Shown here: positions 52,907 to 63,472 of the stretch, piece by piece
Layout of the letters: each line of letters opens with the position of its first letter
How positions within the stretch are numbered: the stretch's first letter is position 1
DNA from: Diaporthe sp. PMI_573
Lineage: Eukaryota; Ascomycota; Sordariomycetes; Diaporthales; Diaporthaceae
Direction of reading: 5' to 3'
DNA: 64,000 nucleotides
Assembly: GCA_021399435.1 (NCBI GenBank)
Contig: JAJTUP010000106.1
Location: forward strand, 1 to 64,000
The notes under the pieces: model-generated
What the model was told of the DNA's origin: nothing
Seen by the model: the letters and a program-made list of their open reading frames with translations, nothing else
Database searches by the model: none
Program-made: the position numbers and the translations under genes

Positions 52907-53182
52907 ATTCTGTTTATTTTTGATGGCTACAAGAGCTATACATCGGTATTTTTTCTATTCCTTTATTAGAAACTCTTAGAAACTAATCTATATATGTATA
53001 GGTTGACTTTATGGAATAGTGCCTTTGGAACAATGTCTATTTGTGTTTCTTTCTAGCATATACCGTATTAATTGAGAAAATTCAATTTTGCACTAGGCCA
53101 GTAGTGGCATGGCGGCCAGCCACTGACCAGGGCCTAAATCGCCCCGTTTTTCACCCCACCAAATTTTGCTAGGAGGAAGTCC

Positions 53183-53482
53183 TCATGAGGCCACCACTAT
53201 GCACTCCTGAATTGCCTCGACTTCGTCATGCCCATCAACAGGAGCCTCGAAGCCTTCCCTCTGTCGGGTATGAGGATTCCAGCTGTCGTCAATGCGTACC
53301 CGGTGATGCTGAAGGAAGAGGAGTACTTCAATACGCTTCTTATGCGAATAAGAACGCTCGATTCGCTGGATTGGCTTGAACGAAGGCGGTTTTCGCTTTT
53401 CTAAAGGGAATGGCTTCCTCCCAGGCCTTTTAGGCTGTATAGGCCGTACCGCGTTGGTTGAAAGCTCAGTCAGAGGAGGCAT
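53183..53482 (-). pseudogene. pogo-like transposase N-terminal fragment
   Basis: The minus frame ends with RPIQPKRPGRKPFPLEKRKP, QRIERSYSHKKRIEVLLFLQ and HHRVRIDDSWNPHTRQREGF. The SHKKRIEVLLFLQHHRV block resembles the first helix of pogo/Ant1-type fungal transposases (YSKQKKIEVLMFLEHHRV type) that precedes the helix-turn-helix. No catalytic DDE part remains within the TIRs. Confidence 0.5.
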
Positions 53483-53552
53483 GCTGCGCGCACCTGTCTC
53501 AGAATTGTCAGAATCGTCGATATCGTTGTCACGCAGCAGTGGGAATAGCTTT

Positions 53553-53747
53553 TGTCAGATGTGACGGGTGCTTTGGGTTAGGTGCCTGAGGCATCAATGG
53601 TTGAATCATGACAAAACCAGCCCCCTTACGGGTGGGGTCCCACCAAAAGAACCAAGACAAGACATCATCACAATACACACAGTTACCACCCCATCAATTG
53701 GACCATAATTACACGTCCCACATACCTAAAAGGGTGATAATCTGACA
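53553..53747 (+). repeat. Copia solo LTR
   Basis: 195 bp, TGTCAGAT...ATCTGACA, of the CACCAAAAGAACC type, flanked by a perfect 5-bp duplication gcttt (53548-53552 and 53748-53752). The internal region has been lost by recombination between the two LTRs of one insertion. It lies inside the pogo-type element at 53063-53925. Confidence 0.95.
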
Positions 53748-53925
53748 GCTTTCAAAAGTCGGTTCTGGCCAGGAGAATGCAATAGGGGCTCGGAAATACC
53801 TGGGAATTGGGTTATGCGGCCTTGGCGAGGCGTTAAACTGGTTTTGGCAGCGCGTTAGGCCTGTTATCGTTAGAAAGGCTGGGGAGGCCTGCTAGCGTAA
53901 AATTGAATTTTCTCAATTAATACGG

Positions 53926-54434
53926 TACTTCCTACGGGCTGCAACCAGCAGACAATGGGCATTTTAATGTCCTCAAAGATACGTAGTGGTTTACCACCCA
54001 GTGGCCAGTATCAGGTGGCGGTGCAGAGATGTAGCGTTCTGCGGAGAATGCGGAGAAAAGCTACTTAACGCTGCTGTGAAAAATAGTAAGGAACTACACT
54101 ATACGACCGCGTATGGGTAGGATAGAGTCAGAGCCTATAGAATCCCTCTGTCGTCTTCCAGTGACTCATAATAGGCTACAAATTTCAGGTGAACACGTAA
54201 GGCATGCTTCTGCGGCGCTTGATTGCAGGCGTTCTTCTGCCTATAAAATACACCGATCTCGCTATTCCGTGTCCATTGATTCTTCGCATTCTTGCTCAGC
54301 CATACAATCACCTAGATTCGACGCACTCTCGCGCAAATACATCATCCCAAACCTACCTGATCAAAGGTCTTCTACGCAGAAATAATCGTTTCCGAGTCAA
54401 CTACACGCGCTCTGCTTATAATAAAAATCCAGCG
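53926..54434 (+). promoter_or_regulatory. Upstream region of the 54435 ORF with TATA box
   Basis: No gene seen from 53926 to 54200. CTATAAAATACACC at 54241-54254 is a good TATA box, followed by a CT-rich leader of about 190 nt to the ATG at 54435. Confidence 0.5.
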
Positions 54435-55148
54435 ATGGCGACGGAGCACCACTCGACATTTCTTTCTCAGCTCCAGCATGAAATAAATGAACAGGAGCAT
54501 TTCTCGGACCAGGATTCTAGGGAAAGCAGCCCCTTATACCCCGGGACGTCTGCGTCTTACTCGCCACGCGAGTCGTTGACGAATGCAAACCCACACCAAG
54601 GAAAGGTCATCACTGCAAAAAGCGGGTACCGGTTTTGGCCTCCGCCACACAACAGTTTGGTCCTCTCTGTGCGTCACTCCGTCTTGGACGGCGATTTTAT
54701 CACACGGCCCTATGCGTTTGTCTTGCCACATGGTTCTACGAGCCACAAAAGGTGCTTTTGCGACGACGTACGATGGTGTAAAGACCATGGCAGCGAGAAA
54801 GGGGACGCCCACGCTGCAGAGGATCAAATACCACTCCGAAGAGGTGCGACTGGTTCACGTAGAGGCACAGGCGAAAAAAGGAATCTACAGCCCGTGGAAG
54901 ATCCAGCTCAAGGATGTCCTGCCTGCAGAATGCCCCACGCCCTCGCGAAATGCTTTTACGTCTTTCCGGACCAAGCTTTTGAAGGCTTCAAGCCTAGAAG
55001 CTACTTGAAAAAGAGAGCTGAAGAAGCACTTGAAAATGATGCTGACCTCCAAGCACAGGTCCGAGCCCTCAAGGGTCCGAGATCGAAATCCAAGTCCAAA
55101 ACCCCTCGTCCGACAAAAGAAGAAGCCGTCGAGGAAGTCGAAGATTGA
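54435..55148 (+). CDS. Chimeric ORF: non-Copia N-terminus fused to Copia Gag C-terminus
   Basis: 237 codons. Residues 1 to about 100 (MATEHHSTFLSQLQHEINEQ...PYAFVLPHGS) are unrelated to Copia and follow a TATA box and leader. From 54737 the DNA is Copia gag. The first part is read in the wrong frame (STSHKRCFCDDVRWC), then a one-base deletion (GTAAAGACC for GTAAAAGACC in copy 1) restores the Gag frame at KDHGSEKGDAHAAED. From there it encodes the basic region, the zinc knuckle CPACRMPHALAKC and the Gag C-terminus to EEVED and UGA. If expressed it would be a host-Gag zinc-knuckle fusion. The N-terminal family is not recognised; expression is unknown. Confidence 0.6.
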   Translation: MATEHHSTFLSQLQHEINEQEHFSDQDSRESSPLYPGTSASYSPRESLTNANPHQGKVITAKSGYRFWPPPHNSLVLSVRHSVLDGDFITRPYAFVLPHGSTSHKRCFCDDVRWCKDHGSEKGDAHAAEDQIPLRRGATGSRRGTGEKRNLQPVEDPAQGCPACRMPHALAKCFYVFPDQAFEGFKPRSYLKKRAEEALENDADLQAQVRALKGPRSKSKSKTPRPTKEEAVEEVED

Positions 55149-55998
55149 CTCCCAGGATATTGTGTCACGAGTATAGAGGCTAGGGGAGCTTTTGCCATAA
55201 ACGCAGAAGAATACCCTCTTCGACACTCGGTGATACTTGACCCAGCGAGTACGATCTCGATCACAAACAACAGCGAGGGACTGTTTGATACGAAATCAGC
55301 CACACACGATGACTACCTGTGGGCTGGAGACAGACAACTACCAGTACTCGCATACGGCACAATGCTGGTCCGCACTGGACCGACCGTCCTACACCTCGAA
55401 AACGTTGCCCTCTGCCCACGACTCCTGACAACACTCGTCTCTCTGAGGCAACTTCGAAGGAAGGGTATCTTTTGGGACAACGAACACGATCCAACAACTT
55501 TGAAACGACGTGACAGGTCAACTCTGTGCAAACTCAGGGACATCCACGGCCAATACGTCATCGAATACCAACCACACGAAGTACGTGGTTCCTTCAACAC
55601 GTGGAGGAAGAAACACACTACCTACACCAAAAGGAGACCACTCACAGGCGAAGCCATCCTCTGGCACGGCCGTCTTGGTCACCCAGGCCCCAGCGCGCTC
55701 GAACACCTCGTTTCTTCATCTCAGGGGGTGCGCATCCAGGGACCAACAACAGTCGAATGTGAAGCTTGTGCCTTAGCCAAGATCACGAGGCAAATCCGTC
55801 GAGCACCGAGGTAGATCCTCGAACGAGAAGGCGAAAGAATAGCACTTGACTTTCACGACTATGAACCAGGGATCAACAACTATACGTCGCAACTATTGCT
55901 CACCTGCAGAGCATCAGGACTCATCTGGGATTACTACCTCGAAAGTCGTGATAGCGAAACCCTCCTCACGGTTATGAAATCATTCCTGGGGATGATGA
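54737..55998 (+). mobile_element. Copia copy 4: LTR-less internal fragment
   Basis: Matches copy 1 from 4952 to 6214 (gag 3' end, UGA-CUC, protease, start of integrase) with a few percent differences, a one-base deletion in gag near 54780 and a TAG replacing GAG near 55812 (RRAPR*ILE). There are no LTRs, no target duplication and no primer site, so it did not arrive as a normal insertion; it looks like cDNA captured at a break. The right border joins DNA that is open as DKDAVEVSKEEWLVIAESSI and may be the other half of the interrupted gene. Confidence 0.9.
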
Positions 55999-56944
55999 TA
56001 AAGACGCTGTAGAAGTCTCAAAGGAGGAATGGCTTGTGATCGCAGAATCCTCGATTGTAGAATCTGTCGGGGTAAGGGACTTGAATGTTTCGGATGCCGT
56101 ATGTGAAGTGAATTGAGCGGCTGAGGTTTGCGCTGCACATCCTAAAGCAGAGGTATTGCCCTGGCAGGCATCATCGTTGCTGCTGATCATTAGCTATCAT
56201 TCCTCTGGTCCCCTGATCTGGTGATTACCTAGCTGTAAGGGTACCCCCTTTTGTCAATGCTATGGCAGGCCCCGTAACACAAGTAGCGGCGGCTACAGCA
56301 TAGAAGAAGTGGGACAAGAGCGAGGCCGACATTGTCATTTAGGATAGTGGCGAAGATCATTTCCTCAGAATTCAGGGAGATTGTGAGTTTATGTATTGAG
56401 TGCGTGCAACTATTCTTATTTCGAAATGCTAATCTAAGGTATCAGGATTTCTGAGATACGTGGAGCCACCCTCCCAGCAACGCACCTCCTTGGTTTTACA
56501 AAGTATGTCCTATAGGGTATTTCCAGAATTTGACTGTGTAAGTTCTCGGTTCCTTAATTTGGTTGTGTGTCTAAGGTGATTAATGCCCCAGCAAAAAGTA
56601 GCAGTGAAACCTGACCGGCGGATACAGCGAACGTCGCCAAAGTTCAATTCGATATATGCCGACAGAGTCTGAGAGTAGATGATGTCACAGAGGCCATAGG
56701 CGAAAAGACAATCGAGACCAAATACAAATACGACGAGCTTAGCAGGAAGAGTCGGCTGCGGAGCAACGCCACTGTTCCACAGTCACACCGGCTGCCGCCG
56801 ACCCCGCTTGCCATCGTTGCCTATACTGTATTCAACTTGCACGCCACCTTGAGAACATCGCCAGACGCATCAATCCTCACTGGGTCTACACCGTGGTACT
56901 AATTATTATTCGATCCCACTGCCCTAGAATCTGCTTTGTTGACA
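55999..56944. other. No complete gene; possible relics
   Basis: The plus frame DKDAVEVSKEEWLVIAESSI...SDAVCEVN runs from the Copia border to a stop at about 56116. Further right, KKWDKSEADIVI with two in-frame TAGs (about 56300-56345) looks like a decayed coding piece. No domain recognised. Confidence 0.4.
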
Positions 56945-57211
56945 ATGTCAACATCCGCAAGTATGGAGGCTATTCAGATACACGCTCGCAACGCCAGCCA
57001 GACCAGGAACTTGATTTCTCCTGGCTCTCTATCCTTCCCCACTGACCACAACAAGTCGACTCCACATGGTACCGCCGGCCTCAAGGCTCCCGAAAAAGGT
57101 GCGCCCGCTGGCTCTCCTCTCCTTAAGGGAAACAGCATTGCGCCTGTCACTCCTGCCGCCACTCCTGGTGCACAGCAGGCTGGTAGCGCCTTGACCCCTA
57201 CTCTTCAGTAA
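56945..57211 (+). CDS. Small hypothetical protein
   Basis: 88 codons from ATG 56945: MSTSASMEAIQIHARNASQT..., rich in Pro, Ala, Ser and Thr towards the end (SIAPVTPAATPGAQQAGSAL). No signal peptide or domain; predicted disordered. About 100 bp from the stop codon of the convergent 57314 gene. Confidence 0.45.
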   Translation: MSTSASMEAIQIHARNASQTRNLISPGSLSFPTDHNKSTPHGTAGLKAPEKGAPAGSPLLKGNSIAPVTPAATPGAQQAGSALTPTLQ

Positions 57212-57313
57212 GCTTCTCCCTTGTCTGCGCGCATCGTCCCAATAATGCTTACACTATATTCTTCAAGGAACGTCGTGGCGACAATCAACAGTAGATACAT
57301 AGTAAAGAATCAT

Positions 57314-59812
57314 TCAGTCGTCGTCCTCTTCCAGGTCCATGCCGTAGTCGTCCGACGAGTTCAACTTGTCGGACTCGGCTTCGTTAGTCATGTCTACATC
57401 TTCGTCTCCGGCCAATGATAGGTGGCCCGACGACAACGGCTCAGCCTTTATCTCCTTTTTCTCGCCTGTGTCCTCCTCGTCATCGAGTATTCCCAGTGCG
57501 GCCATCTCGTCCGCGGTGATAGGGGGGCATGTTTCCTCGTCTGCTTCAGGGTCCGAGGACTCGGACTCGGACTGAGCCCACTCGGACGCTCTCCACCGCT
57601 TGTCATTGTCGTATTCCAGGTCTGGAGTCTTATCGCTCTCGTCCGAAAAGTCCGAAAAGTCGTCGGACGTTTTGTCGTCCTCGTCAACCTCGTCGTCAGT
57701 GACTTTGGGGAGCGGGGAGGTGTCGCGCCACGCCTGGAGCTTGATGGTCGCATAGCCCTTTGGTGGCCTCAGAGCGACCGGCTTTGGCTTCGGAGGTATC
57801 CAACGAGTAAGACCAGACTCTTTCTTCACCTCGTTCTCGCTCTCGTCGTGTTCTGGGTCCGGATCAGGATTGGGTTCGCAGACCTCCTTCGTCTTCTTCT
57901 TCTTCTTCTTAGAGACGGGCTTTTGAAACGACTTCCACTTCTTGGCATGTTCGGCCTTCTGCTTGGCCGACACGCAGAACCGCCACTTCATTTCCCAAGC
58001 CACATCCCCGTCCCACTCGCAGGTCGAAATGGCAGCCCCTAATTCCTCGAGCGTTAGATTCCCTTTCTTGATCTCCTTTTCGACTTTCAGGACTTCGTGC
58101 TCGCGACAGACCATGCCGCAATGGTTTACTCCTCGGCTGTTCAAAAGCTCGTATAATCTGGTACGCATCTCGTCAGGATGGGCACGATTGTCGTCGTCCG
58201 ACAGGTGGAAAAGCCTAATGTAGGACCTGCGCCTACCTCCCACTCGCAGTGGGACGCGAATACAGTTTATGAGGTGGATGTTAAACGTGCTCAAGGCTTC
58301 GTTCTTCAGGATGAAATGATTTCCCAGGCCTTCTGTATAATAAAACTGCTCGACACAGGACCCAACGCACTCGAACCATTCACATTCAATGGCCGACTGC
58401 TCATCATACTCTTCCAAGGGATCCAGATACTCGTACTGCTCGTTGTATATGTTTTGTCCCATGTCCAGCCAGACTGGCGAGCCGGTGAGCGTGTGCAAGG
58501 GCCTCAGGTCAGACAGCAAATCGTGGAGCTTGAGACCCGAAGTCCGGCTGAGAAAGATAGTCCTGGGAACTTGGTCGAGGCGATACTTTTTCAGGTAGGT
58601 CCAGCTGGGCTTCACGTACAGAACTCCATCGCGAAAAACGTGCAAGTTGTCATACTCCGCGGGCAGGGGCTCCCCTCCCCGGGCGTAATCGGCCAGGAAG
58701 CTTTTCACCTTTTTGATGGTCGCCACCATAGCCGGGTCGCGCTCCTCTGCTTGCTGGCTCACCAAGTTCACCGAAACGCCCACCTTCTCGAGTGTATAAA
58801 AAGGCTGCAGAGGGAGCTGGGGGAGCTTCTCGCCTGCGGGCACAAAGACGGAGACGTTGCCGAACCGGAGTCGTGGGAACGGCGGCACCTCTTGATCATT
58901 AGCATCTCCCTCATCGCCCTTGAGAGGTGGCGTGGCAGCGAGATAGGCAAAGTACTCCAAGTCAAGCATGTTGACTATATATCTCTGACGCGGTAAGATT
59001 TCCTTGAGGTATCGGTGCCGAAGAGTGCGCGAGACTCCCAGCAGAAGCCAAACGCGACGGCGAATACTGTCGTCTTCCTTTTTCTCGAATTTGTATGTGG
59101 TGCGTCCAAGACACAAGGACTTATATAGGCTGTCTGGAGGTTCAACAGGTGGCCTCGTGCCCGGAACAGAGGTGAAAGCCGCACGGCACCGGCGTAGAAT
59201 CTCCCGCCTGCCGTCTTCTACATGCGGCGGGTAGATGTAGTGGGGAGCACCTGGCTCCACCGGCTGCAAGTAGCTGCATATATCGGCAAAGATCTCTGCA
59301 CACGCGCGCGTCAGCTCCCGTTTCCTCTCCCACAAGTTCACTGCAATGAAGTGTGCTTCCTACTTGAATCAATGTTTTCGAGCGTCACCGGACGAGGGTG
59401 TTGAGCTTGGGGCTTCACGGGCCATGGGAGACATCGTTTCTCGGTGGGCGACGGCTCCGACAGTTTAACACGTTTGAAGCGAAGTTCAAGCCCTCGACTG
59501 GGTGTGTTTGAAGGTGACATCAGCTGGCCATTCCCAAGACGCGTATCTGGATCTTCCGGCTATTTTCGACAGTAGGTTTAGCATTGTCATCCAGACGGGC
59601 AAGTACTGTGGCAGTAGGGCCAAGGTCGAGGGAGATCATACCGTTTCGCATGATTCATCGTCTGAGCCGTGCGGAGGAGTGAGCGGCAGCGTGACGCCTT
59701 TGTCTGTTGCACCACCCTGTTTCTTGAGTTGACCTTGGAGAGTCCGCTTCAACAACCTCGTTCGCCGGTCTTGGCCAGGGGTCTCAGGGACCAAAACCTG
59801 GGGAAGTAGCAT
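57314..59812 (-). CDS. Large hypothetical protein with acidic tail
   Basis: Model: exons 59642-59812, 59389-59559 and 57314-59326 (introns 82 and 62 nt) give 784 residues from MLLPQVLVPETPGQDRRTRL to MDLEEDDD. The first intron has a GCTAAAC branch site and TAG acceptor. The second junction is less sure: a 23-nt GT-AG gap at 59341-59363 or a frameshift would also join the frames. The body (about residues 115-560) has conserved-looking globular stretches (WLLLGVSRTLRHRYLKEILP, SPVWLDMGQNIYNEQYEYLD, IECEWFECVGSCVEQFYYTE) and a C-H pattern NHCGMVCREHEVLK. A Lys-rich linker (KKKKKKTKE) and a long acidic Ser/Asp/Glu tail follow, with nuclear-protein character. No family recognised; the length and codon regularity make it a convincing gene. 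Confidence 0.72.
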
Positions 59813-61881
59813 GGTGGGCGCAGGTAAGCTGCCCAGTGGCTGCCACCTCAGGTGATTAATGAGGAGAGAGGGTCGCGTCGCCGCGTGGGAGGCGGAGAGT
59901 TAGAAGAAAGGTGTGATGACGATAGGAAAGAAGAAACCAGCGAGGAATAATGGAAGGCCCAGCTATATAAACAGGCGTGGCTGATCCCAGGTCCTGGATC
60001 ACGACTTGAGTACGCGTTCCAAATCCGGATGTATCCATTGGTCAATGTTGACTCAACCGTTTTGGAAGTTGCTTGATATTTGCTGAAGCTGGCTTCTGAT
60101 TAGTCCTCAGCGCGCCTGCAACCCCGGCATCACGCAGCCAAAACATGCACTACTATCAAAGCAACGTTATAAGAAATCATCCCTCTTCCTTCAAGCTCTT
60201 TTTATACCGGGAGGTCCTTTCTATCATGGGGCGAAGGAAATACATCAGCACTAGATAGCTGTGAATTCATGAGTTTTTTTAGAGTAATTAGATCTACTTA
60301 TTTACGCCGTTAGGTCTGTCCTTATACCATTTCTAAAGGTTAGTGCCTTCAGCAGTATTCATTCGGCAGGAGTGGGCTTCTGTCAGCCCTCCTCACAGTC
60401 CCTCCGACATTGTCTCACCCGCGGGCACCCGAGGGTTGGCTCTGGTGCAGGAATAGAGGGGCCGGAAAATTCGGCCCTCAGACCCACTATCTTTGGCTTT
60501 AAATAGCCAGCCAACCCTAACCCTGACAGTAACCAAACTAAATACAGATAAACTTCAGAAATCAGGCTATCTAATGAACTAAGTTACATGCTTTTTGGGT
60601 AAGAAATAAGGGTAATACAGAGGTACGAAGTTAGGGTCTTAAAATAGCCCAAAAAATCGACTCACGGCCACCAAACTCATCTTTCGCCGCGCACGCCACT
60701 AGCCCTAAGTCTAGGACGAGAGCTCGAATCATGTGGCCAAATCTACGGAGTCCTGAGTAGCCTCAGAGTAGCGTCTTAGATTCGGGTGGTAGTGTTGCTA
60801 ACCTTCTACTTCGACGTAGGGGACACCGCGAAGCCCCGACTGCGTAACGTCGGTGCGGCCTAGTCTCGAACGTCCTCCTTTGCAGTTTTACCCCCGATGG
60901 CCTGTCCTAATCGCACAGCTCTAAGGTGGACGTTGGATTGGGATAAGGCACCCGAAAGAGCGCACATGGACGCTTTTGGAACTCGCAGGAGAGCGACTTT
61001 TAGATGGCTAAGGAAAGCAACCTGAAGTAGCGTGGCCCGCCTGGAGGTTCCTCCTCAGGTAGCTCAACACGGAGCACATCTACCCCAGACCACACACGAT
61101 CCATCTACGGAGGGTTCGTTTGAGCCGCCTGAGCAAGATATATCGTCTCTCGCACACCTGTTTCTGTGTGGCTCTATGGCGCACTGGAAGAATTCAATTG
61201 AGTGAGCTTAGGTTAAGGTTAGCGTAAACCATTCTGCCAGAACGATTGCACTTACGCCGGATTACGGTGTGGACGGGATGTGAGGTGATCGGGGTCACCT
61301 GTGGAATCAGGGGAAAGGCAAGCGTTGGTAGTGAGGTGTTAAGGGACGAAGAGGAAACTGAAAACACATGGAGGCTACCTCGCGGCAATTCAAAGATGAG
61401 CGCTTTATAAGCATACGGGTGTCATATCAGACCATTTTGAGAAGATGCAGCCATACTTGATCAACCAGGAAGTTCAAGATGTCAGTACTTAGCGGAGGCC
61501 GGACGTTGCTGGCAAATTTCGGTGCAAACCCATACTGGGCAGTTTACAACATGTTGAGTATTCTCGTTTGTGACGGCTTGATATGGATCCGCCTGAACTT
61601 TATCTCGCCGCTCCAGCTTCAAAGTCCGAAATCCGAGTTCATATGCTCTTTGTTGAAATCGCTGCACAGCGCTGCGTTGAACTTGCCCTACTAGTCGACG
61701 GCCGTCCTTGCCACAGAGCGGGGATTCGTAGCTAAGTTCCGCAAAGTTCTGCATTGCGAATACAAGCAGTCTTCTGTACGCCATATAAAACGCGTCTTTA
61801 CCTAATAATTAAAATTCTATATTTTGAGTATACGGTTAGGGTATTTGAATTTATTATTTTTGGTGGGAATACATTGTGTGT
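59813..61881. other. About 2 kb without a recognised gene
   Basis: The left end holds CTATATAAACAG at about 59963, usable as a TATA box by the minus-strand gene. CCAACCCTAACCCTGAC at about 60509 resembles two telomeric repeats but is not an array. Frames at 61194-61388 and 61479-61784 are short and unsupported. Confidence 0.4.
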
Positions 61882-61929
61882 GGGGTGGTCGGAATCCCGG
61901 GGTGGTCGGAATCCCGGGGTGGTCGGAAT
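61882..61929. repeat. 17-bp tandem repeat, 2.8 copies
   Basis: GGGGTGGTCGGAATCCC at 61882-61898 and 61899-61915, then GGGGTGGTCGGAAT to 61929. Copies are identical. Each unit contains TGGTCGGAATCCCGG, close to a bipartite protein site. Confidence 0.85.
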
Positions 61930-62212
61930 GAGGGTCCACGATGTTATATGTCCCTATATCTAAATGGTCTTTTGATCATCACTACCCATAAATCCAAGTC
62001 GGGCTTTCTTGTGATCTATTTATCGTCTTTCAATACTACGCGTGACTCGCCCGTGAACAAATATTTTACAGCAGTACCAGTAAGAGCCTGGACATCGTAG
62101 GAAATAGATCGGCCTCGTGATGTAGATAAGGAGAATGCAATATGTTGTTAATGCTCAAGATAGTAACATTAAGTGTCCAGCTGCTGCCTGGCCTCGTTAT
62201 CAAGCACCAACC
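61930..62212. other. Intergenic, 3' flank of the zinc-finger gene
   Basis: AT-rich, no supported ORF. Confidence 0.4.
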
Positions 62213-63214
62213 TCAAGCCTCAGGTGAAAACGGATACGCATAATGCACTTGGTTTCCCTGTGTGAACATGGTCTGCCAGTCGAAACTAATGTGCTGGTTA
62301 AAACCACCTCCGAACATGGACATATTGTTCTGACTGTTGTTGGGCGGGTTGGGCTCTATGGGTATAGACACCAGACTATTATGGTTGTATAGCTGCTGTT
62401 GCTGCGAGAAAGTGTGCAGGATCGGTGCAAACATTCCCATTTGCTCTTCATCTCTAGTGTCGTCCCTACAAGACTGACATGAAGCTTGATACTGGTTATT
62501 CATGTGGTCAAGCTGATTCGCTGTTGGAATTGTTGCACTGAGCACTATATTGTGCTTTCCCGTCGCATTGTGTATGCCGTTCATTATGTGACCATAATGC
62601 TTAAGACGCGTAGTTTCGGTGGCAGACTGCTCCGCCTGATTGGTCCGGCCGGAGGTGAAAGACAGTTGGCTGGCTTCTGTGGTGTTGCCCTGACTGCTGC
62701 CGTGACGGACGACGCATTTTCTGGAATGACGCTTCAAACTATCACGTCGAGCAAACGCTCTGCCGCAGACTGTACACACGTGCGGTCGTTCTCCGGTGTC
62801 TTTCTTTATTAATGAGCTTCTTGGGCCGTCCTTGCATAGGTACGACTCACGCGTGATCATATGACGGTTCAAGTGCTTCGCGGCAACGTAAGTCTTGGTG
62901 CACTGAGAACAAGGCTTCCACAGATGAGTAATATATCGACACTATAAGAGGCATCAATTAATACGTACAAACCTCCCATCGGCGTCCTTCTCAGGGGCCT
63001 GTGTTTTAAGTGCAGCAGTACCCCGAGCTCGGACGCTGCTTGAGATTCCTCTGCGACCTTTGATTCCGATGTCAAGAGGAGGATGTCCGGTTGCCAGGTG
63101 GGAAATCGAGTGTCGGCGTATCGTAAGATTTGGCGCATACGGTCGCAGAATATGAGGGACACGGCCATCGGGAGGGAGTGCGGGCACGATCGACTGAGAG
63201 TGAATTGTTGACAT
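62213..63214 (-). CDS. C2H2-type zinc-finger transcription factor
   Basis: Exons 62969-63214 and 62213-62914 with a 54-nt intron (GTACGT...GTGGAAG) give 315 residues from MSTIHSQSIVPALPPDGRVP. The junction creates DGRF-PCSQCTKTYVAAKHLNRH, a good first finger. Finger 2 is HVCTVCGRAFARRDSLKRHS with Cys as the fourth ligand (C-x2-C-x12-H-x3-C), and the linker between them (KKDTGERP) is the standard TGERPH type. The fingers lie at about residues 83-140; the rest is Gln/Asn/Ser-rich (FSQQQQLYNHNS), typical of an activation region. Finger 1 lacks a clear second His, so its metal binding may differ. It should act in the nucleus as a sequence-specific regulator. A TATTTAAAA element at about 63317 fits as its TATA box. 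Confidence 0.78.
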
Positions 63215-63472
63215 CGCGGATGGGAGCACAGCAGATGACAGGTACAGTCAGGTAGTGTGAATAGACGAAAGGCAAGTAAGGGAAGGGCAAGCTCTAAAGA
63301 CGAGTGGAATGCGTCTATTTAAAACCCAACCCCACCCGAGGCACAATGCGCTAGGGTAAGTAACACCATATCATGTCGACTTCCAACCTTAATAATTCAT
63401 ATATAATTGTTGTATCTATCAGTCTAAGTTCACCCTTCTTCTCTGGTTCTCGATGACGCAGAAATTTATCGT

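Larger units (their letters stand above)
53063..53925. mobile_element. pogo/Tc1-type DNA transposon, internally deleted, with nested solo LTR
   Basis: Terminal inverted repeats of about 27 bp, CCGTATTAATTGAGAAAATT... at 53063 and the exact complement ending ...CAATTAATACGG at 53925, flanked by TA on both sides (53061-53062, 53926-53927), as for Tc1/mariner/pogo elements. Without the nested LTR and its duplication the element is about 663 bp, far below an autonomous pogo element. Internally it keeps a piece of transposase N-terminus on minus (53183-53482). So it is a non-autonomous deletion derivative, older than the Copia insertion inside it. Confidence 0.85.

Noticed and set aside
59341..59363. 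Ultra-short 23-nt intron in the 784-residue gene
   Set aside because: A normal 62-nt GT-AG intron (59327-59388) joins the same exons in frame, so there is no need for an intron below the usual fungal minimum.
60505..60525. CCCTAACCCT as an internal telomere
   Set aside because: Only about two repeat units; too short to distinguish from chance.
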